Of a stretch of 36,192 nt of DNA, positions 16,703 through 24,748 are shown piece by piece. A program made the position numbers and the translations under genes. The notes under the pieces were generated by a model. That model saw nothing but the letters and a program-made list of their open reading frames with translations, made no database searches and was not told where the DNA came from. The DNA is taken from NCBI GenBank assembly GCA_025358555.1, contig JANYJD010000289.1, positions 1-36,192 on the forward strand, in the 5' to 3' direction. The DNA is from Rhodoferax sp. (GTDB lineage Bacteria; Pseudomonadota; Gammaproteobacteria; Burkholderiales; Burkholderiaceae_C). The first letter of the stretch is position 1; every line of letters begins with the position of its first letter.

Positions 16703-18673
16703 TCACTTTGTCTCTTCCACCGCAAACATCGAGGCGCCGTAGGCGTCTGAGCACTGGGGGTTGTTGCGGCGGGCATCGGCGCTGGTGCAGGCCTGGCTGG
16801 ACATGGCTTGGGAGTTGGCCATCAGGGTGCCCAATCTGGCGCGGCCCTGCGCGTCATTGAGCGATGAGACAAACGGCCCGGCCTTGCTGCCAGACAAGGA
16901 CGTGAGGTCGCGCGGGCCATCGGCCACCATCACCAGCAGGTTGTTGGTGCCCGCAGGTCCGGCGGCCTTTACGCGCCAGTTGGGGCGCGGCAGCAGCAGT
17001 GGCTGGCCGGCTTCTATTTTGTTGTTCGGGTCCAGGTCGTTGGGAAACAGCAGGTAGACCGATTTGTTGTCGGAGCCCGCCAGCGCCACGTAGACAAAAC
17101 CGGCGCGGTCTGACTGCACCGAAAAGTCCAGCCCGTCCTGGCCGACCTTGAGCGTGTCGCGCGCGGTGATGACCTGCACGCGGCGCTTCGCATCGCGCTG
17201 GTCGAACATCTGGCGCAGGGCCTGCTCGCCGGTCAATGCGGCGGGCAAGGGCGCAGGCGCGGCTGCAGGAGCTGATGTAGGAGCTGGTGTAGGAGCTGAA
17301 GTAGGTGCTGTTGCAGATATCGTTGCAGGCGTGGCCGTGGGGGCCGGGGTGGCCGCTGGCGGCTGTGCCAGTGCCACGGGCGTCGCACTGGCCTGGCTGA
17401 ACCAGGCCGGCACAAACGCGGCGTTGCCGTTGAGCACCAGGTTGTGGGGCTTGTAGTTCACGTCGTTGGCCATGCGCTTGTTGATTTTTTCCTGGGCGCA
17501 TACCCTGATCTCGTCCATGCTGATGGCGCCCGAGTTGTCCAGGTCCTTCGCATCCCGCAGCATGCAGTCGCGCATGAACTGGGTGGCCAGGCCGCCTTTG
17601 AGCTCGTCGTCAAAGCTGATCTCATTGTCGCGCGACGCGCTGACATGGATGATGTCCTGCGGCAGCGCGCCCCTGGCCGTGGTCTCCACCAGCAGGTTGC
17701 GGGTTTTTACGTTGACCGGCCGGCCGCATTCTTCAGAAATGCTGGAGAACTTGGGGCGCAGCAGGCCTTCGTCGTTGGGGTTGGAAAAACCGCGCGTGCG
17801 CACGCTGGACGCTGCCTGCACCAGCCCGCCCGAGTGGCAGGCGTCGTACATCACAAACAGCTTGTCGGTCTTGTTGGTGATGGTCTTGAGCATGTCGGCG
17901 ATTTCGCGGTTGGTGATGGTGCCGCTCTGGCCCCCATCATGGGCCAGCAGGGCTTCCACGCAGCCGCCCGCTGCCGGATCGTTGTAGCGCGTGCCATGGC
18001 CCGAGTAGTGGATGAACACGCGGTCGCCGTCCAGCACCTTGTCGGTCAACTCTCTCAAGGCCTGGCGGATGTTGTTGCCGGTGGCCTGTTCGTCCTGCAG
18101 GTAGCGGATGTTGGCAGCGGGCACCTGCATGGCCTGGGCCATTTGCGTGGCCGATTCTTTGTCAATGCGGGCGCCGGGCAATGATGGCGTGGCCGGGTCG
18201 GCATAACGGCTGATGCCGATGATCAGCGCATGGCGGTTCACGCGGGGCGCCAGGCCGCGCACGCCAAGCGTGAGCACCGCGTTGGTGGTGTTGCCCGCTT
18301 CACGCCCGCTGGCCAGGGTTGATGCCGCCGACGCGCCTGGCTGCAAGCTCACGGCGCTGGCGCGCACCCAGCCGGGCAGACGAGTGGTTGGGCTGCTTGG
18401 GCTGGCCGCACCGCCAGCAGGCGCGACGGGCTCCACCAGGGCCCAGCCACCTTCAACGCTCAGCAGGCGCAGGGCAGCGCCTGCCGCCAAGTTTTGCAGC
18501 ACCGGCGCGCCGGCCAGTTTGTCGGCACGCAGCTCGGTGGTGCGCACAACCGTCAGGCTCTGGCCGGGCGCAGCGGCCAACCCGGCGCCTGGCGCGGTTT
18601 GCGCGGGCACGCCAGATTGCCACAGCAGCAAGGCCAGCGCGGCTGACAGCCTGCAAACAGGTTTGAGTTTCAT
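16703..18673 (-). CDS. Secreted caspase-family (C14) protease with DUF4384-like C-terminus and an EF-hand loop
   Basis: Signal peptide; HYSGHGTRYND and MYDACHSGG catalytic His/Cys motifs; DLDNSGAISMDE EF-hand loop; FVYVALAGSDNKSVYLLFPND DUF4384-like region. Confidence 0.88.
   Translation of the reverse strand: MKLKPVCRLSAALALLLWQSGVPAQTAPGAGLAAAPGQSLTVVRTTELRADKLAGAPVLQNLAAGAALRLLSVEGGWALVEPVAPAGGAASPSSPTTRLPGWVRASAVSLQPGASAASTLASGREAGNTTNAVLTLGVRGLAPRVNRHALIIGISRYADPATPSLPGARIDKESATQMAQAMQVPAANIRYLQDEQATGNNIRQALRELTDKVLDGDRVFIHYSGHGTRYNDPAAGGCVEALLAHDGGQSGTITNREIADMLKTITNKTDKLFVMYDACHSGGLVQAASSVRTRGFSNPNDEGLLRPKFSSISEECGRPVNVKTRNLLVETTARGALPQDIIHVSASRDNEISFDDELKGGLATQFMRDCMLRDAKDLDNSGAISMDEIRVCAQEKINKRMANDVNYKPHNLVLNGNAAFVPAWFSQASATPVALAQPPAATPAPTATPATISATAPTSAPTPAPTSAPAAAPAPLPAALTGEQALRQMFDQRDAKRRVQVITARDTLKVGQDGLDFSVQSDRAGFVYVALAGSDNKSVYLLFPNDLDPNNKIEAGQPLLLPRPNWRVKAAGPAGTNNLLVMVADGPRDLTSLSGSKAGPFVSSLNDAQGRARLGTLMANSQAMSSQACTSADARRNNPQCSDAYGASMFAVEETK
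17268..17315 (-). repeat. Four 12-bp tandem units in the Pro/Ala/Thr linker of the caspase gene
   Basis: ggagctgatgta/ggagctggtgta/ggagctgaagta/ggtgctgttgca at 17268, 17280, 17292 and 17304. Confidence 0.75.
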
Positions 18674-18879
18674 TGGGTTGGCCTTTCACGCTTTAGGTAT
18701 TTCAATCTCCTTTTCAATCTCAGCTTGTAGCTGTTTTCTGCAATGTTGACCATGCTGTGAGAACGCTGTTTGCCAATTTTTCACGGTCTGCGGGGAAATC
18801 CACCACCCACAGGGGACCGCTGCGTAGCGCCAGCCGCTTGCAGGCAGGTGCCAGCGCACCTTGGGCTGCCAGCACCGCA

Positions 18880-20415
18880 TCATGCGGGCCCACCACGGCG
18901 CAAAAGCGCCAGCTCGGGCCAGCGCAGGGTGGAAGGCCAGGTGACGCGGGCATCGCTGACCACGATGCGGCACAGGGGGGAATGGCGCTCCACCGCATCA
19001 ATCAGGCGGTCCAGCGGGGCCTCCAGCCAGGCACCCTGGCGCTCCCATGGCCAAACGGCCAGCGGCTCTGCCACATCAACCGGGCTGGGCGGCGGTGAGC
19101 ACCAGTATTTGCGCCGCAGCGAGTTCCAGACGCGCAACACCGCCAGAAACGCCAGCGCCACCCCGGCCGCCACGTGCAGGTCCAGAAACACCGGTGAGCC
19201 ATTCAAACTCAGGTAGCTTGCGCCCAGCAACGCGGCGGGCAAGGCCAGCAACGCCGGGGCCAGCGACGCCACACTTTTGAATTGCACCCACAATGCCAGC
19301 CCGGCGCACAGCGCCACGGCAAAGCCGGCCTGCGCGCCGGGCGGCAGCTCACGCAGGTGGCGCAGGTTCAGGCCGTTGTCCAGCGCCGTGGCCAGCGAGT
19401 CCACGCCGGCCATGGTGGGCGACAGCGGCGTGGGGTGGATGTCATGCAGGCTGGGCGCGGTGGAGCCAATGATGACGACCTTGCCGGCCAACGCCGGCAG
19501 GCTGGCCAGCGGCTTGCCGCCTTCCGCCTGTGCAAACACATCGGCCAGCGGCACGTGCGGATAGGCGTTGGCGTGCCTGCGCCACGCAATCAGCCCGTCT
19601 TTGCCATTTTTCTCTTCAAATGTGCCCTTAGCCTTCGTCGGTTGTGCATAGTATGCTTCTTTATTTATAGTATTGACCACACTCAAGGCGATGGACTGAA
19701 TGGCGCTGCCGTCGGCCAGCGGCTCCACATAACGGTAACGCCGCAGCACGCCATCGGGATCGACATAGCCATTGTTGAAGCCCAGGCGGGCGGCTGCGAT
19801 GGCGGGCAGCGTCGGGGGGATGAGCGCCACGGTGGCAGGCGGCGCAACCGGTGCCGATGCCGATGCGGGTGGCGATGCGGGTGCTGCTGGCGCTGGCGCT
19901 GTTGATGCTGGCTGCGCAGAGAGCCACAGCCCCGGCAACGCGGCCTGCGTGATCTGGCTGGCCGCGTCAAGGGCACCCGCCAGGCGCACCACCGAAAAAT
20001 GGCTGTGCAGGCTGCGCCGGGCGGCTTCGTTGAAAGCGGCGTCGCCACCCGGACTCAAGCGGTCAGCATCAGAGAACAGGATGTCCCACACGATGGCGGC
20101 GGGCTGCTGGCGCTCCACATGGTCCAGCACCGTGGCCAGGGTGTCGCGCGGCCACGGCCACCGGCCAAACTCGCGGGCCATGCGGGACAGGGTGGCTTCG
20201 TCAATGTCGATGATGACGATTCGCGGGTCGGGGCGGGCGGCAAACACGCGCGCACGCACCATGGCGTCATAGCTCGGCTTGGCCAGACCGCTGGAGAGTT
20301 TGAACACAAACACGTCCAGCAGCGCCCAGGCCGAGAACAGCAGCACCAGGCCCCAGGTCACCCTTTTTGCGGGCAGCGCGCCAAGCCAGCGAGTGATGCG
20401 CTTCCACACAGTCAT
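18880..20415 (-). CDS. CHASE2-domain membrane protein (C-terminus may be frameshifted)
   Basis: RARVFAARPDPRIVIIDIDEATLSRMAREFGRWPWPRDTLATVLDHVERQQPAAIVWDILFSDAD; three C-terminal TM segments. Confidence 0.88.
   Translation of the reverse strand: MTVWKRITRWLGALPAKRVTWGLVLLFSAWALLDVFVFKLSSGLAKPSYDAMVRARVFAARPDPRIVIIDIDEATLSRMAREFGRWPWPRDTLATVLDHVERQQPAAIVWDILFSDADRLSPGGDAAFNEAARRSLHSHFSVVRLAGALDAASQITQAALPGLWLSAQPASTAPAPAAPASPPASASAPVAPPATVALIPPTLPAIAAARLGFNNGYVDPDGVLRRYRYVEPLADGSAIQSIALSVVNTINKEAYYAQPTKAKGTFEEKNGKDGLIAWRRHANAYPHVPLADVFAQAEGGKPLASLPALAGKVVIIGSTAPSLHDIHPTPLSPTMAGVDSLATALDNGLNLRHLRELPPGAQAGFAVALCAGLALWVQFKSVASLAPALLALPAALLGASYLSLNGSPVFLDLHVAAGVALAFLAVLRVWNSLRRKYWCSPPPSPVDVAEPLAVWPWERQGAWLEAPLDRLIDAVERHSPLCRIVVSDARVTWPSTLRWPELALLRRGGPA
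19623..19659 (-). repeat. 37-bp dispersed repeat core, copy E (inside CHASE2 gene)
   Basis: Minus strand: gaagca tac tatgca caac cgac gaaggct aagggca. Confidence 0.65.
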
Positions 20416-20457
20416 GGCCGAGGCGCTTGGCGCTGCGGGCTGCGGGCGGGCGTCAAA

Positions 20458-21096
20458 TCAGTTCAGGTTGACAATCCGCACACGGCGGTTTTCAGCCGCG
20501 AAGGGCTCGGCGCTGTTGGCCAGCTCGGTGGCGCCCCGGCCTGCGGGCAGCAGCCGGTCTTGCGCCACGCCACTGCTGGCCAGGATGTCACGCACCGCCA
20601 GCGCGCGCTGCTGGCTGAGCTTCTGGTTGTAGTCGGCGCTGCCACGGGCGTCGGTATGGCCTTCCACGCCAAATTTTGACCCTGCCAGCTCGGTCGATTG
20701 CAAGGCCTGCGACAGGTTGCCCAAGGCCTGCTGGCTCTCGGGCCGCACGCGGGCGGAGTTGAAGTCAAACTGGATCAGCAACGACAGTGCGGGCCGCGCG
20801 GCGCTGGTGGCGCTGGCGGAATCAGTGCTTTTGTTGTCGGGCGATTTGCCTGCGTCGGCGCTGTCGGGCGCAGGCGCCGCCTCAACCGACAGGTTGCGCA
20901 GGCTTCGGGTGAGCGGGTTTTTAAGCTGCTCCACCATCTGCTGGGGCGTTGGCGTTGGCGTTGCCGTTACCGTTGCCGTCTGAGCCTGTGCCCGCAAAGG
21001 CAGCACGGCGCACGCCAGAATCAGGCAGATCAGGCTTGTGCGGCGGTGGGTGCCTTGGCGACGTACGGGCATCATGATGGGCTCCTTGTCGGTCAT
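20458..21096 (-). CDS. OmpA-family (peptidoglycan-binding) secreted protein
   Basis: Signal peptide LICLILACAVLPLRAQAQ; FGVEGHTDARGSADYNQKLSQQRALAVRDILASSGVAQDRL OmpA C-terminal motif. Start may be an internal Met near 21075. Confidence 0.9.
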   Translation of the reverse strand: MTDKEPIMMPVRRQGTHRRTSLICLILACAVLPLRAQAQTATVTATPTPTPQQMVEQLKNPLTRSLRNLSVEAAPAPDSADAGKSPDNKSTDSASATSAARPALSLLIQFDFNSARVRPESQQALGNLSQALQSTELAGSKFGVEGHTDARGSADYNQKLSQQRALAVRDILASSGVAQDRLLPAGRGATELANSAEPFAAENRRVRIVNLN

Positions 21097-21249
21097 GCTT
21101 GCCTTGGATTACAGCACGACTGCGCCGGGGTTGGCGCATGCGCACACCCCATTTTGCGCTCCACTTTTTGCGCGCCGTGTGCTATGGTGCGCACGTAGCC
21201 TGAACGCTGATGCCAGAGCACAACAGCCAACCCCGACGGCAAAGCCGCA

Positions 21250-21978
21250 ATGCAAAGCCATAACTCAAAGTCAAACGCAAGCCACGCCATGAACGCAACC
21301 CCATTTCGACCCAGCCTGCCCCGCCCCTTTGTTCTTGCCGTCGCATTGGCGCTGGCTTGCGCTTTTGCGCCCGATGCCCAGGCCGCGCGGATCATGTTCC
21401 TCAATGGCCAGATCCAGATCCAGCGCGGCGACAAGCTGCTGCGTGCGGTGGTGGGCTCGCGCCTGCGCCAGGGCGATGAGTTCATCAGCGACGCCAATTC
21501 TGAGGCGCTGGTCAGGTTCGATGATGGCGCACGCCTGGCGTTGCGCTCTGAGTCCCGCCTCGAAATCACGGCTTTGAAACTCAAGGGCAGACCGGCGTAC
21601 CGGCAGAAAACCATCAAGATCCTCAAGGGCGGGCTGCGTTACATCTCGGGGCGGGCCACTGCCAAGAACAACGTGAGCTTTGTCACCAGCACAGCCACCA
21701 TCGGCATCCGCGGCACCGACATTGAAATCGCTGTTTCACCAGACGCCATCAACACCGACCCGGCAGGCACTTACCTCAAGGTCAACACCGGCATTGCCAC
21801 ACTGGCCGCCGCTGATGGCACGCAGGTGGACGTAGACCCTGGCCAGATTGCCTTTGGCGGTGAGCCCGAGCTGGTGCCGCGTGGCCCGGGCGGCGTCAAG
21901 CGCCCGGCGGCGCGCAGGATTGTGGAATCGGTAGGGGGGCTGTTCAAGGCGGGGCAGCTGGACCGGCTGATGAAATAG
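21250..21978 (+). CDS. FecR-domain secreted protein
   Basis: Signal peptide, then RGDKLLRAVVGSRLRQGDEFISDANSEALVRFDDGARLALRSESRLEI...TSTATIGIRGTDIEI. Start may be ATG 21289. Confidence 0.85.
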   Translation: MQSHNSKSNASHAMNATPFRPSLPRPFVLAVALALACAFAPDAQAARIMFLNGQIQIQRGDKLLRAVVGSRLRQGDEFISDANSEALVRFDDGARLALRSESRLEITALKLKGRPAYRQKTIKILKGGLRYISGRATAKNNVSFVTSTATIGIRGTDIEIAVSPDAINTDPAGTYLKVNTGIATLAAADGTQVDVDPGQIAFGGEPELVPRGPGGVKRPAARRIVESVGGLFKAGQLDRLMK

Positions 21979-22028
21979 CCCTGAAGGTCAAAGCCAGCTG
22001 CTGGCGTGGGCTGCAAGCGGCTCTCAGC

Positions 22029-23819
22029 TTAAGCACGCGCCATGCGCAGCCCAGGTTCGTCGTCCAGCATCACCTCTTGCGCCCAGGCCTTCAGCTTGCC
22101 GGTGTCCGCGCGCAGCACCTCCTGCTTCACCGCCAGTATTTGTGCCGGATGCATTGAGAAACTGCGCAGGCCCAGGCCGAGCAGCAGGCGCGTCAGCGTG
22201 GTGTCGCCGGCCATCTCGCCGCACACGCTGATGCCCTTGCCCTGGGCATTGCACTCGGCTATGGTTTCTGCCACCAGGCGCAGCACGGCCGGGTGCAGCG
22301 GGTCATACAGGTGGGCTACCGATTCGTCGGCGCGGTCGATGGCCAGGGTGTACTGGATCAAGTCGTTGGTGCCAATCGACAGGAAATCAAAATACTTCAA
22401 AAACAGCTTGAGCGTGAGCGCCGCCGCCGGAATTTCTATCATTGCGCCCAGTTGCAGCGGGCCGTAGGCCACGCCCCGGTTGTCCAGCTCGGCCCGCGCA
22501 TGGTCCAGCAAAGAGAGCGTCTGGCGGATCTCGCTGCCGTGCGCCAGCATCGGGATCAGCAGATTGACCTGGCCGTTTTTGGCGGCTCGCAAGATCGCCC
22601 GCAGTTGCGTCAAAAACATCTCCGGGTCGGCCAGGCTCCAGCGGATGGCACGTAGGCCCAAGGCCGGGTTCAGGTGGGCATCGTCTCGGTAAGCGCGCTC
22701 GGGCGATTTGTCCAGCGGCTTGTCGGCGCCAATATCCACCGTGCGAATGGTCACCGGCATCCCGTGCATGCCCTCAATCGCCCGGCTGTAGGCCTGGTAC
22801 TGTTCCTCCTCGTCAGGCAGCTTGCCCTGGCGGCCCATGAACAAAAATTCGCTGCGGAAAAGCCCCACGCCCACCGCGCCGGCCTTGACCGCGCCTGCGG
22901 CGTCTTCGGGCATTTCAATGTTGGCCAGCAGCTCGATTTTCTGGCCGTCCATGGTGACGGCGGGTGTGTGGCGCAGGCGGCTCAGGCGCCCGCGCTCCAG
23001 TTCCACCTGCCGCTGCTTGAACCCGTATTCGGCCAGGATAATGGGTGACGGGTCCACGATCACCACACCGGCGTCGCCGTCGATGATGACCCAGTCGTCC
23101 TGGCGCACCAATTGGCTTGACAGCCGCGCGCCCACCACGGCCGGAATGTCCATGCTGCGCGCCACGATGGCAGTGTGCGAGGTCTTGCCGCCCACGTCGG
23201 TGATGAAACCCGCAAACACGCTCTGCTTGAACTGCAGCATGTCTGCGGGCGACAGGTCATGCGCCACCAGCACCAGCGGCACGTCTACTGTGTCGTCCAG
23301 CAGCAGGTCTTGCTGCGATGGCTTGCGCGTGCCCCGGGTTGACTTGGGCGTCGCAATGGCAGACCCCGTGCCTTTCATGGCGCGCAGCACTTTTTCGGTG
23401 ATCTGCTCCAGATCGGCCTTGCGCTCGCGCAGGTACTCGTCCTCCATCTCGTCAAACTGGCGCGCGATCACCTCAAACTGTGTTGTGAGCGCCCATTCGG
23501 CGTTGTAATGCCGCTCGGTGATCCAGTGCTTGACGCCGCTGATCAGCTCGTCGTCCTGCAGCAGCATCAGGTGCACGTCCAGCAGCGCGGTGAGCTCGTG
23601 CGGCGCTTCTTTGGGGCCCATCAGCGTGATGGTTTTCTGCAGCCGGTGGATCTCGTCCACCACCGCGTTGCGCCCTACCCGCACGCGGTCAATCTCGGCA
23701 CCGACCTGGCTGGCTTCAATGAAGTAATGCGCCACATCCACCCGGCTGGACGCCACCAGCACCGCCCGCCCGATGGCGATGCCGCGTGCGACGGCCAGGC
23801 CGTGAATGGAGAAAGTCAA
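22029..23819 (-). CDS. ptsI: Phosphoenolpyruvate-protein phosphotransferase (PTS enzyme I)
   Basis: FITDVGGKTSHTAIVARSMDIPAVVG, GLFRSEFLFMGR, MIEIPAAAL, LSIGTNDLIQYTLAIDR, ISVCGEMAGD. Confidence 0.97.
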   Translation of the reverse strand: MTFSIHGLAVARGIAIGRAVLVASSRVDVAHYFIEASQVGAEIDRVRVGRNAVVDEIHRLQKTITLMGPKEAPHELTALLDVHLMLLQDDELISGVKHWITERHYNAEWALTTQFEVIARQFDEMEDEYLRERKADLEQITEKVLRAMKGTGSAIATPKSTRGTRKPSQQDLLLDDTVDVPLVLVAHDLSPADMLQFKQSVFAGFITDVGGKTSHTAIVARSMDIPAVVGARLSSQLVRQDDWVIIDGDAGVVIVDPSPIILAEYGFKQRQVELERGRLSRLRHTPAVTMDGQKIELLANIEMPEDAAGAVKAGAVGVGLFRSEFLFMGRQGKLPDEEEQYQAYSRAIEGMHGMPVTIRTVDIGADKPLDKSPERAYRDDAHLNPALGLRAIRWSLADPEMFLTQLRAILRAAKNGQVNLLIPMLAHGSEIRQTLSLLDHARAELDNRGVAYGPLQLGAMIEIPAAALTLKLFLKYFDFLSIGTNDLIQYTLAIDRADESVAHLYDPLHPAVLRLVAETIAECNAQGKGISVCGEMAGDTTLTRLLLGLGLRSFSMHPAQILAVKQEVLRADTGKLKAWAQEVMLDDEPGLRMARA

Positions 23820-23857
23820 GGCCGCCGCCCCTCAACAAGCATAAGAAATGCAATTTC

Positions 23858-24026
23858 CCGCCGGGCCGCCCCAAGGGTTCTCGAAGAGCGGCGTAGCCAA
23901 ATTAGCCCCCGCGGGGCTGAGCCCTGCGGCTCCCGATGTGCCTGCGCACGTCGGGACAGGGCGAAGGGCAAGCGCCTCTGGCGCGAGCACGTCCAGCGAC
24001 CCGCGCAGCGGCAAAGCGTGGGGGCC
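23858..24026. repeat. GC-rich intergenic repeat-like block between ptsI and the HPr gene
   Basis: Contains ccgggccgccccaag..., gcccccgcgggg and agcgacccgcgcagcggcaaagcgtgggggcc; resembles dispersed intergenic repeats seen in Comamonadaceae (from memory). Confidence 0.4.
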
Positions 24027-24028
24027 AT

Positions 24029-24298
24029 CTATTCTCCCTCGCCAAATTTGTCATTAATAAGAGCCAAAAGCGCCTCCATCGCCTCCTGCTCGCGCTCGCC
24101 GTCGGTGTCGATCGCAATGGTCGATCCGATGCCGGCGGCCAGCATCATCACGCCCATGATGCTTTTGGCGTTGACGCGGCGCTCGCCTTTGGCGACCCAC
24201 ACCTCGCACGGGAAGCTGCCGGCCAGCTTGGTGAGTTTGGCGGAAGCGCGGGCGTGCAGGCCGAGTTTATTGCTGATGCTGATGGATGTCTTGATCAT
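24029..24298 (-). CDS. ptsH: HPr-family phosphocarrier protein
   Basis: NKLGLHARASAKLTKLAGSFPCEVWVAKGERRVNAKSIMGVMMLAAGIGSTI. Confidence 0.95.
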   Translation of the reverse strand: MIKTSISISNKLGLHARASAKLTKLAGSFPCEVWVAKGERRVNAKSIMGVMMLAAGIGSTIAIDTDGEREQEAMEALLALINDKFGEGE

Positions 24299-24722
24299 TC
24301 TTTTTTCTTACCTGGTTTTGCGGCGCGGCGATGGCGACCTGCATCACGCCCTGCGCACCGCCCGCCAGGGCGCGCGTCATCATCGCGTCCAGCGGCTCTT
24401 TTCGGTAGGTGATGGCGCGCAGCAGCATGGGCAGGTTGACGCCGGCGATCAATTTGCAGGCAGCGCCGTCCACCAGCTTCTGCGCCACGTTGCATGGCGT
24501 TGCGCCAAACACGTCGGTCAGCACCAGCGTGTGCGACGTGCGCATCTGAGCCAGGGTGGTTTTGGCTGCAGCCAGTGTTTCGTCGGCTGGTGCGTTGGGC
24601 TGCACGTCAATCGCCTGGACCGTGGCAGCGCTGTCTGCGCTGTCCTGGAAAACGTGGAGCACGCATTGCCGCAGCGCGCTGGCCAGCGGTGCGTGGGCGA
24701 TGATCAGGATGCCATTGGTCAT
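24267..24722 (-). CDS. PTS fructose/mannose-type EIIA
   Basis: NGILIIAHAPLASALRQCVLHVF...VLTDVFGATPCNVAQKLVDG...GVNLPMLLRAITYR. Confidence 0.9.
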   Translation of the reverse strand: MTNGILIIAHAPLASALRQCVLHVFQDSADSAATVQAIDVQPNAPADETLAAAKTTLAQMRTSHTLVLTDVFGATPCNVAQKLVDGAACKLIAGVNLPMLLRAITYRKEPLDAMMTRALAGGAQGVMQVAIAAPQNQVRKKNDQDIHQHQQ

Positions 24723-24748
24723 GGGTTGGTTAAGGGACTGCCGCGCCG

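Noticed and set aside
18727-18764. Possible ninth copy of the 37-bp repeat (gtagctgttttctgcaatgttgaccatgctg)
   Set aside because: Needs an inserted base and lacks the GAGGGCT block; too weak to count by eye.
22029-24722. PTS proteins without a sugar-transporting membrane component as a novelty
   Set aside because: ptsI-HPr-EIIA(Man) clusters without EIIC are, from general knowledge, common in Betaproteobacteria and thought to be regulatory.
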